From assembly GCA_036702865.1 (NCBI GenBank), contig DATNQD010000071.1, forward strand, positions 124,001 to 188,000: a DNA stretch of 64,000 nt, written 5' to 3'. How positions within the stretch are numbered: the stretch's first letter is position 1; every line of letters starts with the position of its first letter. Below are positions 33,417 through 41,274 of the stretch, piece by piece. The translations under genes and the position numbers were made by a program. The DNA is from Trichocoleus sp. (GTDB lineage Bacteria > Cyanobacteriota > Cyanobacteriia > Elainellales > Elainellaceae). The notes under the pieces were generated by a model. That model was not told the origin of the DNA, made no database searches, and saw nothing but the letters and a program-made list of their open reading frames with translations.

Positions 33417-35177
33417 TCAGGTAGTGCTAATTATTTTTAACAATTCCATTACGTTCATTTCCGCATAACCAACAGAATGAGAATTTTGTTCTTGTATCCA
33501 GGTTAAAACTGCTTGCAAGTTAAGCTTCACCTGTTCCACATCACCCTCTAGCGTTTTGTTCAGCCGATCGCCAATGCGGTGCAGAATTCGCTGCGATTGA
33601 TAAAAATTAATTTCGTCTGCATCTGGAGCAGCAACCAGCCGATGACTTCGCAAAATACCCAACTGCGCGATCGATTTTGTCTGGATCACCTGATCAATCG
33701 ACTGACAAGCCCGATCGATCAACTGCTGCACGACATACTTCATCACCACAGGTTCCAGCGCAAACAAAGTCTCTTTCGTTCGCAAGTCTGGAATATCCCC
33801 GATCGGAATTCGCACCGTTTTTTCAATCAGCGATCGTCTTCGCAGCGATTCCAGTGCAGAGAGCAGATCCGATCGATCCTCGGCAGCAAAGTCAGTTTTC
33901 AGAGCCGTAATTGACACGGCACGTCCGGCAATCGCCAACCAGAAAATCACAGTCTGTTCGATCGTCGAGAGGCGCGTTAGTTGCTGTTCGAGCAAATTCA
34001 GCAGGACATCTCCTAAGATCAGCGAGGTTTGAGCCAGAAAATGGGGTATTTTGCCGTCGAATAAATCTTGGATCGTGATCGCAGTTAGCTTCAGAGCTGC
34101 CGGATTGCCTCGATGGACTTCGATTAGTTCTGGCAGGCTGGGTTCCTCTGGCGGAAATCCTTGTTCAATCAGCAAGGCTTGAGCATCTGGCAATTTTAGC
34201 CCCTTCAGCTTCAGCAAATGTACAGGCGAACTGCCGCCCAGACAAGAGCTGAGTTCGATCGGTTGTTCTCGACTGATCAACAGCAAGCAGCTTTTGTGAT
34301 GCTCTGCCGCGAGGCGCTGCAACAGCCTGCCATAGCCCTGATGTTCCTGAGCGCAATAGCCTGCTAATTTGCCTTCTTGCAAAACGTTTTCCCAATCGTC
34401 TAGAACAATCAGAAATCGCTGTTGTCGCAGATGACTTAAAAGATAGGAAATTTGCTGGTCGAGATTGCCAGAAGGGGATTCACTGCTCTGGGTCACAAAT
34501 TGAATCAGCTCAGTCAGGGTTTCGGTAACGGGTGGAGCATAGCGGAGCGATCGCCAAATGATGCCGCTCCAACCTACTTTGGCAAACGGGGAAGCTGCCA
34601 CCAATCCATCCTGAAGAAACTTCGCCGCTAATGTCGTTTTACCAATGCCGCCCATGCCTGTAATTGCGACAGCCCGACAAGCCTGATTCACTATCCAGGT
34701 CTGCAAATGATCCAGATCGATCGATCGTCCATAAAACTGGGATACGTCAATCATCTCGCCAAAATCCTGTCGGATTGAAGAGAGAGGCGAGGTTTGTTTT
34801 GCTTGGGTTGAATTCAGTCGATAGCCTGCTTTTTGCAGGAGAAAAGAGACTTGCTGCCAGTTGCGCGGACGTTGCTCAATTAAAATTTCGATATATTCAT
34901 ACATACCTCTGGACAAGTCCACCCGCAGCCCCGTAATGTCGCGTTTCAAGGTATTGGCGATCTCAGTGGGACTATAGCCGCAGAGCAGCCCCCGTAAACA
35001 AGCTTTCTCAACATCAGTTAATGCAACAATCCGGCGATTGCTGTTACTAAAAACTCGCTTAACCTCTCCCAAGTCGGCATAGAGTCTGTCCAAATCCCAT
35101 TCCCCAGCCGCTTCAACAAATGTATCCTCTACCATATTGAAATTGAATTCGGGACGATCGACTTGGTGGTAACACAT
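33417..35177 (-). CDS. STAND NTPase (NB-ARC type) lacking C-terminal repeats
   Basis: 586 residues from the ATG at 35177, which has GGAGAG upstream; an in-frame GTG 27 bases earlier is the alternative. An N-terminal HTH-like domain of the kind found before cyanobacterial NB-ARC modules is visible (LTDVEKACLRGLLCGYSPTE). The NTPase has Walker A AITGMGGIGKTTLAAKFL, Walker B RFLIVLDDWENVL, the sensor LLLISREQP, the GxP-like HRGNPAALKLT motif and a winged-helix region (about residues 380-500). Cyanobacterial relatives continue after the GYAEMNVMELL-type segment into a linker and WD40 or pentapeptide repeats. Here the protein stops nine residues past that segment, so the sensor/effector repeats are absent. 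It is the first gene of the unit with the kinase. Confidence 0.88.
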   Translation of the reverse strand: MCYHQVDRPEFNFNMVEDTFVEAAGEWDLDRLYADLGEVKRVFSNSNRRIVALTDVEKACLRGLLCGYSPTEIANTLKRDITGLRVDLSRGMYEYIEILIEQRPRNWQQVSFLLQKAGYRLNSTQAKQTSPLSSIRQDFGEMIDVSQFYGRSIDLDHLQTWIVNQACRAVAITGMGGIGKTTLAAKFLQDGLVAASPFAKVGWSGIIWRSLRYAPPVTETLTELIQFVTQSSESPSGNLDQQISYLLSHLRQQRFLIVLDDWENVLQEGKLAGYCAQEHQGYGRLLQRLAAEHHKSCLLLISREQPIELSSCLGGSSPVHLLKLKGLKLPDAQALLIEQGFPPEEPSLPELIEVHRGNPAALKLTAITIQDLFDGKIPHFLAQTSLILGDVLLNLLEQQLTRLSTIEQTVIFWLAIAGRAVSITALKTDFAAEDRSDLLSALESLRRRSLIEKTVRIPIGDIPDLRTKETLFALEPVVMKYVVQQLIDRACQSIDQVIQTKSIAQLGILRSHRLVAAPDADEINFYQSQRILHRIGDRLNKTLEGDVEQVKLNLQAVLTWIQEQNSHSVGYAEMNVMELLKIISTT

Positions 35178-35204
35178 TACACAGGAACTCTCCAATTTAA
35201 TCAC

Positions 35205-35547
35205 TAGTGACTACTGTTGCGAAAAAGCTTCTATAAAGCTTAATAAGGCACATTAAAAGCCTTTGAACCTTCTCACTCAGAGCCTATAAAACTTTGTGTA
35301 ATTCGTCACCTAACGCAACTGCTAACTCCTTTCCTAACGGCAGCGATCACTGAAAACTCAGTACTTACTAATTGCTGTTAGCTGCTCCAGTGAGATTGCA
35401 GCAGTATTCTGTGTTTATTCGCCAACGAAGAACGATCGCATCGAGCCTGAACTCCATCAAGTATTCCTGAAAAAATGTTGTCAGCAAGTTGGGAATCCAT
35501 TCACTGCAACATGAATCAACCTTTACGTCTTCTTTAAGGAGCCAATC
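35205..35547. other. divergent spacer between the STAND gene and a small secreted peptide gene
   Basis: About 340 bases that must hold promoters for both directions. A strong TTTAAGGAGCC ribosome-binding site ends it on the plus side. I cannot assign operators and see no RNA gene. Confidence 0.4.
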
Positions 35548-35742
35548 ATGAACATCTACCTTCGCTCCCTTTTTGCACTTACCCTCGCTGTAACTCCTAC
35601 CCCTTCAGATATCCTGTTCCAGCCCGTTGCAGCGATGACGATCGCCAATACAGCCTCTCTCACTGCACCCAAAACGACAGAAATGCCGTCGCGTGAGCCT
35701 CAAAGAATTGGCGATTTAGGAGGAATTAAGCTCTCTCGCTAA
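35548..35742 (+). CDS. small secreted peptide, hypothetical
   Basis: 64 residues. AAGGAG is ideally spaced before the ATG, which is the main evidence that it is translated. The first 30 residues look like a signal peptide (YLRSLFALTLAVTPTPSDIL, ending in VAA). The predicted mature part is only about 35 residues, Thr/Ser/Pro-rich, ending IGDLGGIKLSR. No cysteines and no known peptide family. It precedes the 35759 gene by 16 bases and may be co-transcribed with it. Confidence 0.55.
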   Translation: MNIYLRSLFALTLAVTPTPSDILFQPVAAMTIANTASLTAPKTTEMPSREPQRIGDLGGIKLSR

Positions 35743-35758
35743 TCCCTTTTGGCATCGT

Positions 35759-36226
35759 TTGCTTGCTCAGGGTTTCATGGCTCCGCTCGTTCTCCCAATG
35801 CCCCAGAGGTTCGATTCCATGCCCTCAGTGTCTCAAGTTTTATCAACTGAGTTTCGGTTTTTTCTCGTTCGAGTTCGATTACTGAATCTCAGTCCAATTG
35901 CCTATCATCTGATGTATGCGTCAACGGGTCCAGAATGGACATCTGAGCAGACGACAAAAGCAATTACTCGCTATCTTGCGTTTCAATATCTCATCCATCA
36001 ATATCCTCACCTTTGCCTTATTCCAACTTTTGAAATTTGTCAGGTCTGGCAGTCCCATCTTTTCGACAAACAAAAATATACCGAGGACTGCCAACATTTA
36101 TTTGGGTCTTGTATCTTTCCTTCAGCCGAGCAGGAGGGCGATCGACCCGATCATCTCCGTGCCACAATTCTGACCCAGGTGCTTTTTCGGAAGCATTTCG
36201 GGCGTAGCCTCGTGACAGAATCATAG
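35759..36226 (+). CDS. hypothetical protein resembling the GRDP/DUF1399 motif
   Basis: 155 residues. The central block TKAITRYLAFQYLIHQYP followed by LIPTFEICQVWQSHLFDKQKY and TEDCQHLFGSCIFPS resembles the glycine-rich-domain-protein pattern in which a D-x-x-W-H-x-H-I segment is followed by Y-x-x-D-C and G-x-x-x-H. Here the tryptophan, one His (QSHLFD), TEDC and LFG are kept. No enzymatic function is established for this group. No membrane helix; residues 1-15 could be shortened if the second Met (MAPLVLP, residue 7) is the start. It is probably co-transcribed with the small peptide gene upstream. Confidence 0.55.
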   Translation: MLAQGFMAPLVLPMPQRFDSMPSVSQVLSTEFRFFLVRVRLLNLSPIAYHLMYASTGPEWTSEQTTKAITRYLAFQYLIHQYPHLCLIPTFEICQVWQSHLFDKQKYTEDCQHLFGSCIFPSAEQEGDRPDHLRATILTQVLFRKHFGRSLVTES

Positions 36227-36268
36227 GATTAGTGGGGTAGGTTGCTTCGCCTGCCCTGACTTTTCTTC

Positions 36269-38032
36269 TCAAGGCTGTTTCAAGAGACAGGCAGCATCTA
36301 ATACTCGGAACCGCTTAATTCTCGCTGCCGTACAGCTTTGCATCACCCGATTGAGCGCTGCCAGATTGCCCGATCGTCCTTCTGCCTGAATCACCTGTGA
36401 AACCGCTGGAAATTGCTGAAACAGAGGGTTCTCTTTTAGATATTTCGGCTCAAAAGCCGATCGATCGAGCAGCCAAAAATCAACGCCATATTTTTGAATC
36501 AGTTGCTTTGCCAGTGTTAAATCTGGGCTGTATTGCGCCTGCATTAATTCGGTTGTGCGCTGACTCAGTTCCTCAAAGTACTTCAGGTGATAAGGCAATA
36601 AATATCCTTCCCCACCAACCAGGATCGATCGGGCTGCAAAACTGGGAAGCTGGTTCGCTTCTGGGCTAAGGGAAGCAATCACGCTGTCTTTGGGCTGCTG
36701 CTGAAAGAACTGATAGAGTTCAGGAAATTCGCCAACTACATAGCCTGTGACAGGAAAGGCATCGCCATCAATTCTCACGGTGTAAGGATAGAGAAACAAT
36801 AATCCACCCAGCAAAAGCGAAACGCCAGAAGTTAAAAGAGCCTGGTTTCGATCGCGCATCGATCGCCAGTTCAAAAGAACGTTAATTAAACGATCCCAGA
36901 GAACAGTAATGGTAATACCAGCAGCAAAAGCAGCAATAATCCGAAAACTATGCTCGGTGTAACGATTAGGAAGATGTAGTCGGAATAGAAGTAAATGCGC
37001 CAGGAAAAACCAACCAAGAGAAACAAGCAGGAATTGCAGCAATATCTCAATTTGTCGTACTTGCTTAACTAGAGGAAATCGATCGCGCCACTTCAGCAAG
37101 AATGGAAGTGTAATGACAAACCATAGTTGCGGAATCCCAAGCCAACTAAGATGGTTTTTCGGATCTCTGGCTAAATTGCACCATTCAGTGGGAATCATGC
37201 CGCTGCGTTTGCCACACAACCAAAAATCGGTAAAGTCAGAGACAAAGAATTTAGACCATCCGGTTGATGAAAATGCCGGAAGTAATTTTGCTTGAGCGGC
37301 TGTAATAACGGGAGCATAGGGAGAGGATTCTAACGCATAAGGCAGAAGAACCAAAAAAGCAGCGACTAATCCAATCAGCGAGAATCTCAAATGTGATCGA
37401 TCGATCGTCAATCTACGATTCCAGCGAAATAACCGGATGAACAGTAAACCCGCCGATAAAAAGACGCTCTGGGGATAAAACAAGCCCTGCAAAACGATCA
37501 CAATTACGCAAGGAACGATCGATCGGCGCAGTAGGAAAAAGAGAAATCCCAGAAATAGTGGATAGATAAAAGCAACTGGCGTTGCAGATACGATATCATC
37601 CCGCATCCAGAGATTTTGATTCATCAGCACTGCACAGATGAATCCGGCGATCGGTATGGGTAAAAACTGCATCCCAATGCCAAACGCGAATACGGTGCTG
37701 ATCAGTGCCAGGACAGACGGCAACAGCTTACTGAGCAATACCGGATCGACGCCAATCATGGCAAAAAGCCGATACAGGTTTGTATATCCGGCAGGGGCAA
37801 CCGACTGGAAATAATCTGCGATCAGGTCATTAGGAAATAGCTGTGAGTCCCAAAAGCGGCGTGTCCAAAAGACGTGCTGTCGAGCATCATCTTGAATCAC
37901 ATATTCACTGCCAAATGCCGTTAAGAGAGCCGGAATACAGTAGATTAATGCAACGAGCAGACTCAACACTAGCCAGAAAATCAATCGATCGCGCGATGAT
38001 TTGAACGGAAGTAGATTAGGAGATTGCATCAT
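36269..38032 (-). CDS. polytopic membrane protein, glycosyltransferase-C-like
   Basis: 587 residues from the ATG at 38032, whose ATGA overlaps the stop of the flippase gene; the frame is open for 93 more bases inside that gene. About 11-13 membrane helices (for example IFWLVLSLLVALIYCIPALL). A first loop with YVIQDDARQHVFWTRRFWD has the acidic residue pair typical of GT-C enzymes, and a soluble C-terminal domain of about 150 residues (VVGEFPELYQFFQQQPKDSV) follows. GT-C proteins transfer sugars from lipid-linked donors on the outer face of the membrane. That assignment is by topology only. It is translationally coupled to the UPF0104 protein, so the two probably act on one envelope lipid or glycan. 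Confidence 0.7.
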   Translation of the reverse strand: MMQSPNLLPFKSSRDRLIFWLVLSLLVALIYCIPALLTAFGSEYVIQDDARQHVFWTRRFWDSQLFPNDLIADYFQSVAPAGYTNLYRLFAMIGVDPVLLSKLLPSVLALISTVFAFGIGMQFLPIPIAGFICAVLMNQNLWMRDDIVSATPVAFIYPLFLGFLFFLLRRSIVPCVIVIVLQGLFYPQSVFLSAGLLFIRLFRWNRRLTIDRSHLRFSLIGLVAAFLVLLPYALESSPYAPVITAAQAKLLPAFSSTGWSKFFVSDFTDFWLCGKRSGMIPTEWCNLARDPKNHLSWLGIPQLWFVITLPFLLKWRDRFPLVKQVRQIEILLQFLLVSLGWFFLAHLLLFRLHLPNRYTEHSFRIIAAFAAGITITVLWDRLINVLLNWRSMRDRNQALLTSGVSLLLGGLLFLYPYTVRIDGDAFPVTGYVVGEFPELYQFFQQQPKDSVIASLSPEANQLPSFAARSILVGGEGYLLPYHLKYFEELSQRTTELMQAQYSPDLTLAKQLIQKYGVDFWLLDRSAFEPKYLKENPLFQQFPAVSQVIQAEGRSGNLAALNRVMQSCTAARIKRFRVLDAACLLKQP

Positions 38033-38982
38033 TCTTGAGTCCCGCGCATTTCTCGAACGGTTGACAGATAGCGCCCTAAGAAAGGTAAGCCGCCGATCGC
38101 TGGCAGAAAATATCTTGCTGTGCACAATAATCCAAGTGCTGCCGCAGTTTGAGCGTTGAAATAGGGCTGATAAAACAGAATGAGAGCTGCATCACGAGTG
38201 CCAACCCCGGCAAAGGTGAGAGGCATCAGTCCGGCGAGAATTGCCAGAGGCGAAAGTGCCAGATTCACCAGAAATGGCGTCCATGCTTTCAGTGCCAGAA
38301 TGAATAGCCAGATTTGCAGCAAATGCAGAAACCAGATAAAAATAGATGTAATCGTAATCGTGAATAATTGGCGTTTATCCTGCCAAAAGTAGCGGTGCAT
38401 TTCCTGCCAGGAATAGCTGAGTTTTCCTAACTTTGCCCGCATTTTTTTGGGTGCGATCGACTGCATCAAGTCGAAAAAGGACTGAGCGAAACGCGGTAAT
38501 CCAATTAACGCCAGACCCAGGATTAGCCCGATCGCTACCGTTAGGGTCATCACGCCAAACAGCCAATCTTTCTGTGGGTAAAGTAATAGCCCAAAGGCGC
38601 ACCACAGCAGCAGCGACAACATATCACAGGTTTTTTCAAACACCACCAGCGACAGAGCCAACGCACCCGACAAATGTCCTCGATCGCGCATGAAATATGC
38701 CTTGGCAATGTCTCCCATTTTGGAAGGCAAAACCATGTTGAGTGAACTCGCTGCCAGAATTAATTGATTCGCTTCCCCAAATCCGAGCCGCGTTCCGGAG
38801 GGCATCAACTGTTGTAGTCGCCAGGATGTCATCATTGTGATCGGCACAACCATTCCCAAACTAATCGCCATCCAGAATCGATCGCAGTTACGGAACACTG
38901 AAATCAGTCCAGCAAAGTCGATTTTCCAGTAGATGAATCCCAGAATCAGCAGGCTGACAACGATCGAAATAAGGCGTTTCAT
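38029..38982 (-). CDS. UPF0104 / AglD-MprF-type flippase-like membrane protein
   Basis: 317 residues with about eight membrane helices. Family motifs are ISLGMVVPITMMTSWRLQQL, LILAASSLNMVLPSKMGDIAKAYFM and LSPLAILAGLMPLTFAGVGTRDAAL, matching the lysylphosphatidylglycerol-synthetase membrane region (UPF0104). Characterised relatives translocate or transfer lipid-linked groups. There is no synthetase domain, so aminoacyl-lipid synthesis is unlikely. The stop codon overlaps the next start. The gene is preceded by the toroid-like protein gene in the same direction (118-base gap). Confidence 0.88.
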   Translation of the reverse strand: MKRLISIVVSLLILGFIYWKIDFAGLISVFRNCDRFWMAISLGMVVPITMMTSWRLQQLMPSGTRLGFGEANQLILAASSLNMVLPSKMGDIAKAYFMRDRGHLSGALALSLVVFEKTCDMLSLLLWCAFGLLLYPQKDWLFGVMTLTVAIGLILGLALIGLPRFAQSFFDLMQSIAPKKMRAKLGKLSYSWQEMHRYFWQDKRQLFTITITSIFIWFLHLLQIWLFILALKAWTPFLVNLALSPLAILAGLMPLTFAGVGTRDAALILFYQPYFNAQTAAALGLLCTARYFLPAIGGLPFLGRYLSTVREMRGTQE

Positions 38983-39099
38983 AAAGTCGAAAAATGGGGC
39001 GATCGAGTTGCAGAAGAAAAGGGAGATGAGATTGAAGTTTGGCTTTGTTTAGCTGCTTAAACTGTTCAATTTTTAGGGATCTTGCACGCTTGCTGTCCT

Positions 39100-40689
39100 T
39101 TAGAACTTACGCTCAATGATCAAAGACTCTCCTAGTTTGAGGGACTGTAATTTCTCCGTTAAATCGAGCCAGGGTTGAAGCTGACCGATCTGAAAGGTGC
39201 GGCTCATCACGACATAAATCGAAGTTTGATCGCAGCCAATCCCCACGCTGAGGACATTCTCCCAGGAGTCGGCACGAAGCTCATCGCTGACGTACCAATG
39301 TCCCTCTCGCCAGACTAAACGGCGTGTAAACTGGAACGGCGCATCCTTTTTGCCAACAATCAAAACTTTCTGGAGAATCTTGCGAATTAAGTTTGGGAAG
39401 AATCGCCCGATCGTCAGCATCACAACGCGCAAGATCATCAGGTTTAAGGGAGTCATTTGCTTTTGTTTCGCCCAACCCAGTTTGCCGCGAATGATGATTT
39501 CATCCTCAGCAACATCGATCGTGTAATCACTCACAAGATGTGCAACTGCGTTCTTGACCTGATTGCCCTGTCGCACCTGTAGCGAAAACTGTGTATCAGA
39601 GGCAATGAGTTGATTGTCTTGAAACAGCTTGAATACGCCACCTTTGTTCAGTGCCAGATACAACTCAGTACCGTCTCGTCGATCGACCAGCAACCCGGCT
39701 TGCTTCAGCCAAAACCGCCCCACCGATCGCGCCAACAAGACTGGACGATTGACGACAAAATCTTGCCACGCCAGTAAATAATTCCAGGTGTGGTGTCCAA
39801 TGATGTGATCATCTGCATAACAGGACGCTTTGCCGTTTGCTAATCCGGTCAGGAAACGATCGTTAATTCCAAGTGCTTCTGGCAGCCAGCGTCCAACCAA
39901 TTCAAACCCATAGGGAAAGAAATTATAGGTATTGCGGCTGGTATATTCGCCACCATAGGAGCCGTCTGGATGCACAAATTCTGCCGCCAATCTCACTGCT
40001 TTAATCAGGCATTCTTTCAGCCTTGGATCAGGACGGAGTTCGTTGAGCCAGCCCAGGCAGGAAACTGTCAGCGTATGGTAGCCCGGATCGCAGCCCTCAT
40101 ATTCCTGAAACCAGCCTTCTTCGTTTTGCCAAGACAGAACCTGCTCTAGTCGCTGTGCCTTTGCCCTGTCCCATTGATCACTCCTAACCAACCGAGACAG
40201 AAGCTCTAGACAAAGCACAATCAATGCTTGATGGTTGGTCAGCTGTCCGCTTTCCTGGTGATGCGCCAGCCAGTTTGCTCGCTTTACAAAAAATTGCAGC
40301 ATCCGTTCGTCCTGCAAACCCAGGCGGCGATAGCTCTCCAGACAAGCCAACAGCGAAAATGCTGCCGCGCCCCCTGCTCGCTCAAACGGAAAATAGTCGT
40401 CGCAAGAGCCATCTGCATGAGCGCTCTTCGCCGCATAAAGGATACCTGCCTCCACCCAGGATTTAATTGCAGGCTGCTGGTAGTAAGGGTTGTCAGGCAG
40501 ATTTGCTTCATATGCCAGCGTCAGCGGCAGCACAAACTCCTGAGACATACCGCTGGGAAAGTCAATAATTTTGTACTGCCAGAAGTTGCGATCGAAGCAG
40601 CCATAGGTCGGGCTATGCGGGTTGCGATCGAGCAACGTCAGAATTTTGGGAATCTGGGCGAGAGCTTCACGGGCGAACAAATCTTTCAT
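39100..40689 (-). CDS. hypothetical protein, alpha/alpha-toroid plus beta-sandwich (lyase-like)
   Basis: 529 residues without a confidently recognised family. The first two thirds are repeating helical pairs with aromatic/glycine signatures (DGSCDDYFPFERAGGAAAF, EGWFQEYEGCDPGYHTLTVSCLGWL, PDGSYGGEYTSRNTYNFFPYGFELV), as in alpha/alpha-barrel polysaccharide lyases and GH family proteins. The last 190 residues are beta-rich (TELYLALNKGGVFKLFQDNQL). Heparinase/alginate-lyase-like architecture is the best guess. No signal peptide is visible, so it may act in the cytoplasm, or export may be non-classical. It lies upstream of the flippase and GT-C-like genes on the same strand, which suggests work on the same glycan. 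Confidence 0.65.
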   Translation of the reverse strand: MKDLFAREALAQIPKILTLLDRNPHSPTYGCFDRNFWQYKIIDFPSGMSQEFVLPLTLAYEANLPDNPYYQQPAIKSWVEAGILYAAKSAHADGSCDDYFPFERAGGAAAFSLLACLESYRRLGLQDERMLQFFVKRANWLAHHQESGQLTNHQALIVLCLELLSRLVRSDQWDRAKAQRLEQVLSWQNEEGWFQEYEGCDPGYHTLTVSCLGWLNELRPDPRLKECLIKAVRLAAEFVHPDGSYGGEYTSRNTYNFFPYGFELVGRWLPEALGINDRFLTGLANGKASCYADDHIIGHHTWNYLLAWQDFVVNRPVLLARSVGRFWLKQAGLLVDRRDGTELYLALNKGGVFKLFQDNQLIASDTQFSLQVRQGNQVKNAVAHLVSDYTIDVAEDEIIIRGKLGWAKQKQMTPLNLMILRVVMLTIGRFFPNLIRKILQKVLIVGKKDAPFQFTRRLVWREGHWYVSDELRADSWENVLSVGIGCDQTSIYVVMSRTFQIGQLQPWLDLTEKLQSLKLGESLIIERKF

Positions 40690-41274
40690 GCGAGAATGAG
40701 CAATTCTACTTGCAAGCCTCAGTGTAACGGAAGGGGACTTCTTTTACTCAACCAACAAGACGGCTCATTGCCTCAAACAGTTCACTCAAAATCCTAAATT
40801 CTGATCCAATCACCGCTGAGGCAACACACCCATCCCTGTCTGTATACAGCTGCTAAAAAACAAGGCTAAAACTACTTAACAAACGGTTTGCAACCGCCTT
40901 TCAAAACACGATTGCGCCATTAACTTCGGATAGCAATTCTCAAAATAGAAGGGCAGAGACGACATTCTTCTCAAAAAGTTCCTACGATTTTCTTGATTAC
41001 AAAATAAGATTAATAAAACTTTTTTCAGGTTAAGGAACAGCGAAAAAATAATTGGATTTGAAACTTTTAGTTCATTTCTGGGCATGATTATCTCTAGCGA
41101 AAAAAACGCCTAAATCCAAACATAGAAATCTCCTGATCAAACAGCCGCTTTTTAATAAGCGATTGAGGGATTTTTATGTCTTTTTAGGCGGAAGATGTGT
41201 GTTCCTCTGGCATCTATTCAGGAAGTAGTTCTCCAGCGGCTTCAATTCACCGATGCAAAGGAAGGTTAAGACTT
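40690..41274. other. AT-rich spacer before the PPC/DUF4394 gene, with structured leader
   Basis: About 580 bases between divergent genes. No convincing gene; a short minus-strand frame at 40876-41085 is low-complexity. CGCCTAAA (41107-41114) and TTTAGGCG (41183-41190) are an 8-base inverted repeat enclosing a small CGCTT/AAGCG hairpin (about 41146-41161). That is a possible folded 5' leader; it does not match a riboswitch I recognise. Confidence 0.4.

Noticed and set aside
35806-35830. GAGGTTCGATTCC resembling a tRNA T arm
   Set aside because: No acceptor or anticodon stems around it, and it lies inside a coding frame.
40876-41085. 69-residue minus-strand open frame in the AT-rich spacer
   Set aside because: Low-complexity Leu/Phe/Asn composition typical of random AT-rich sequence.
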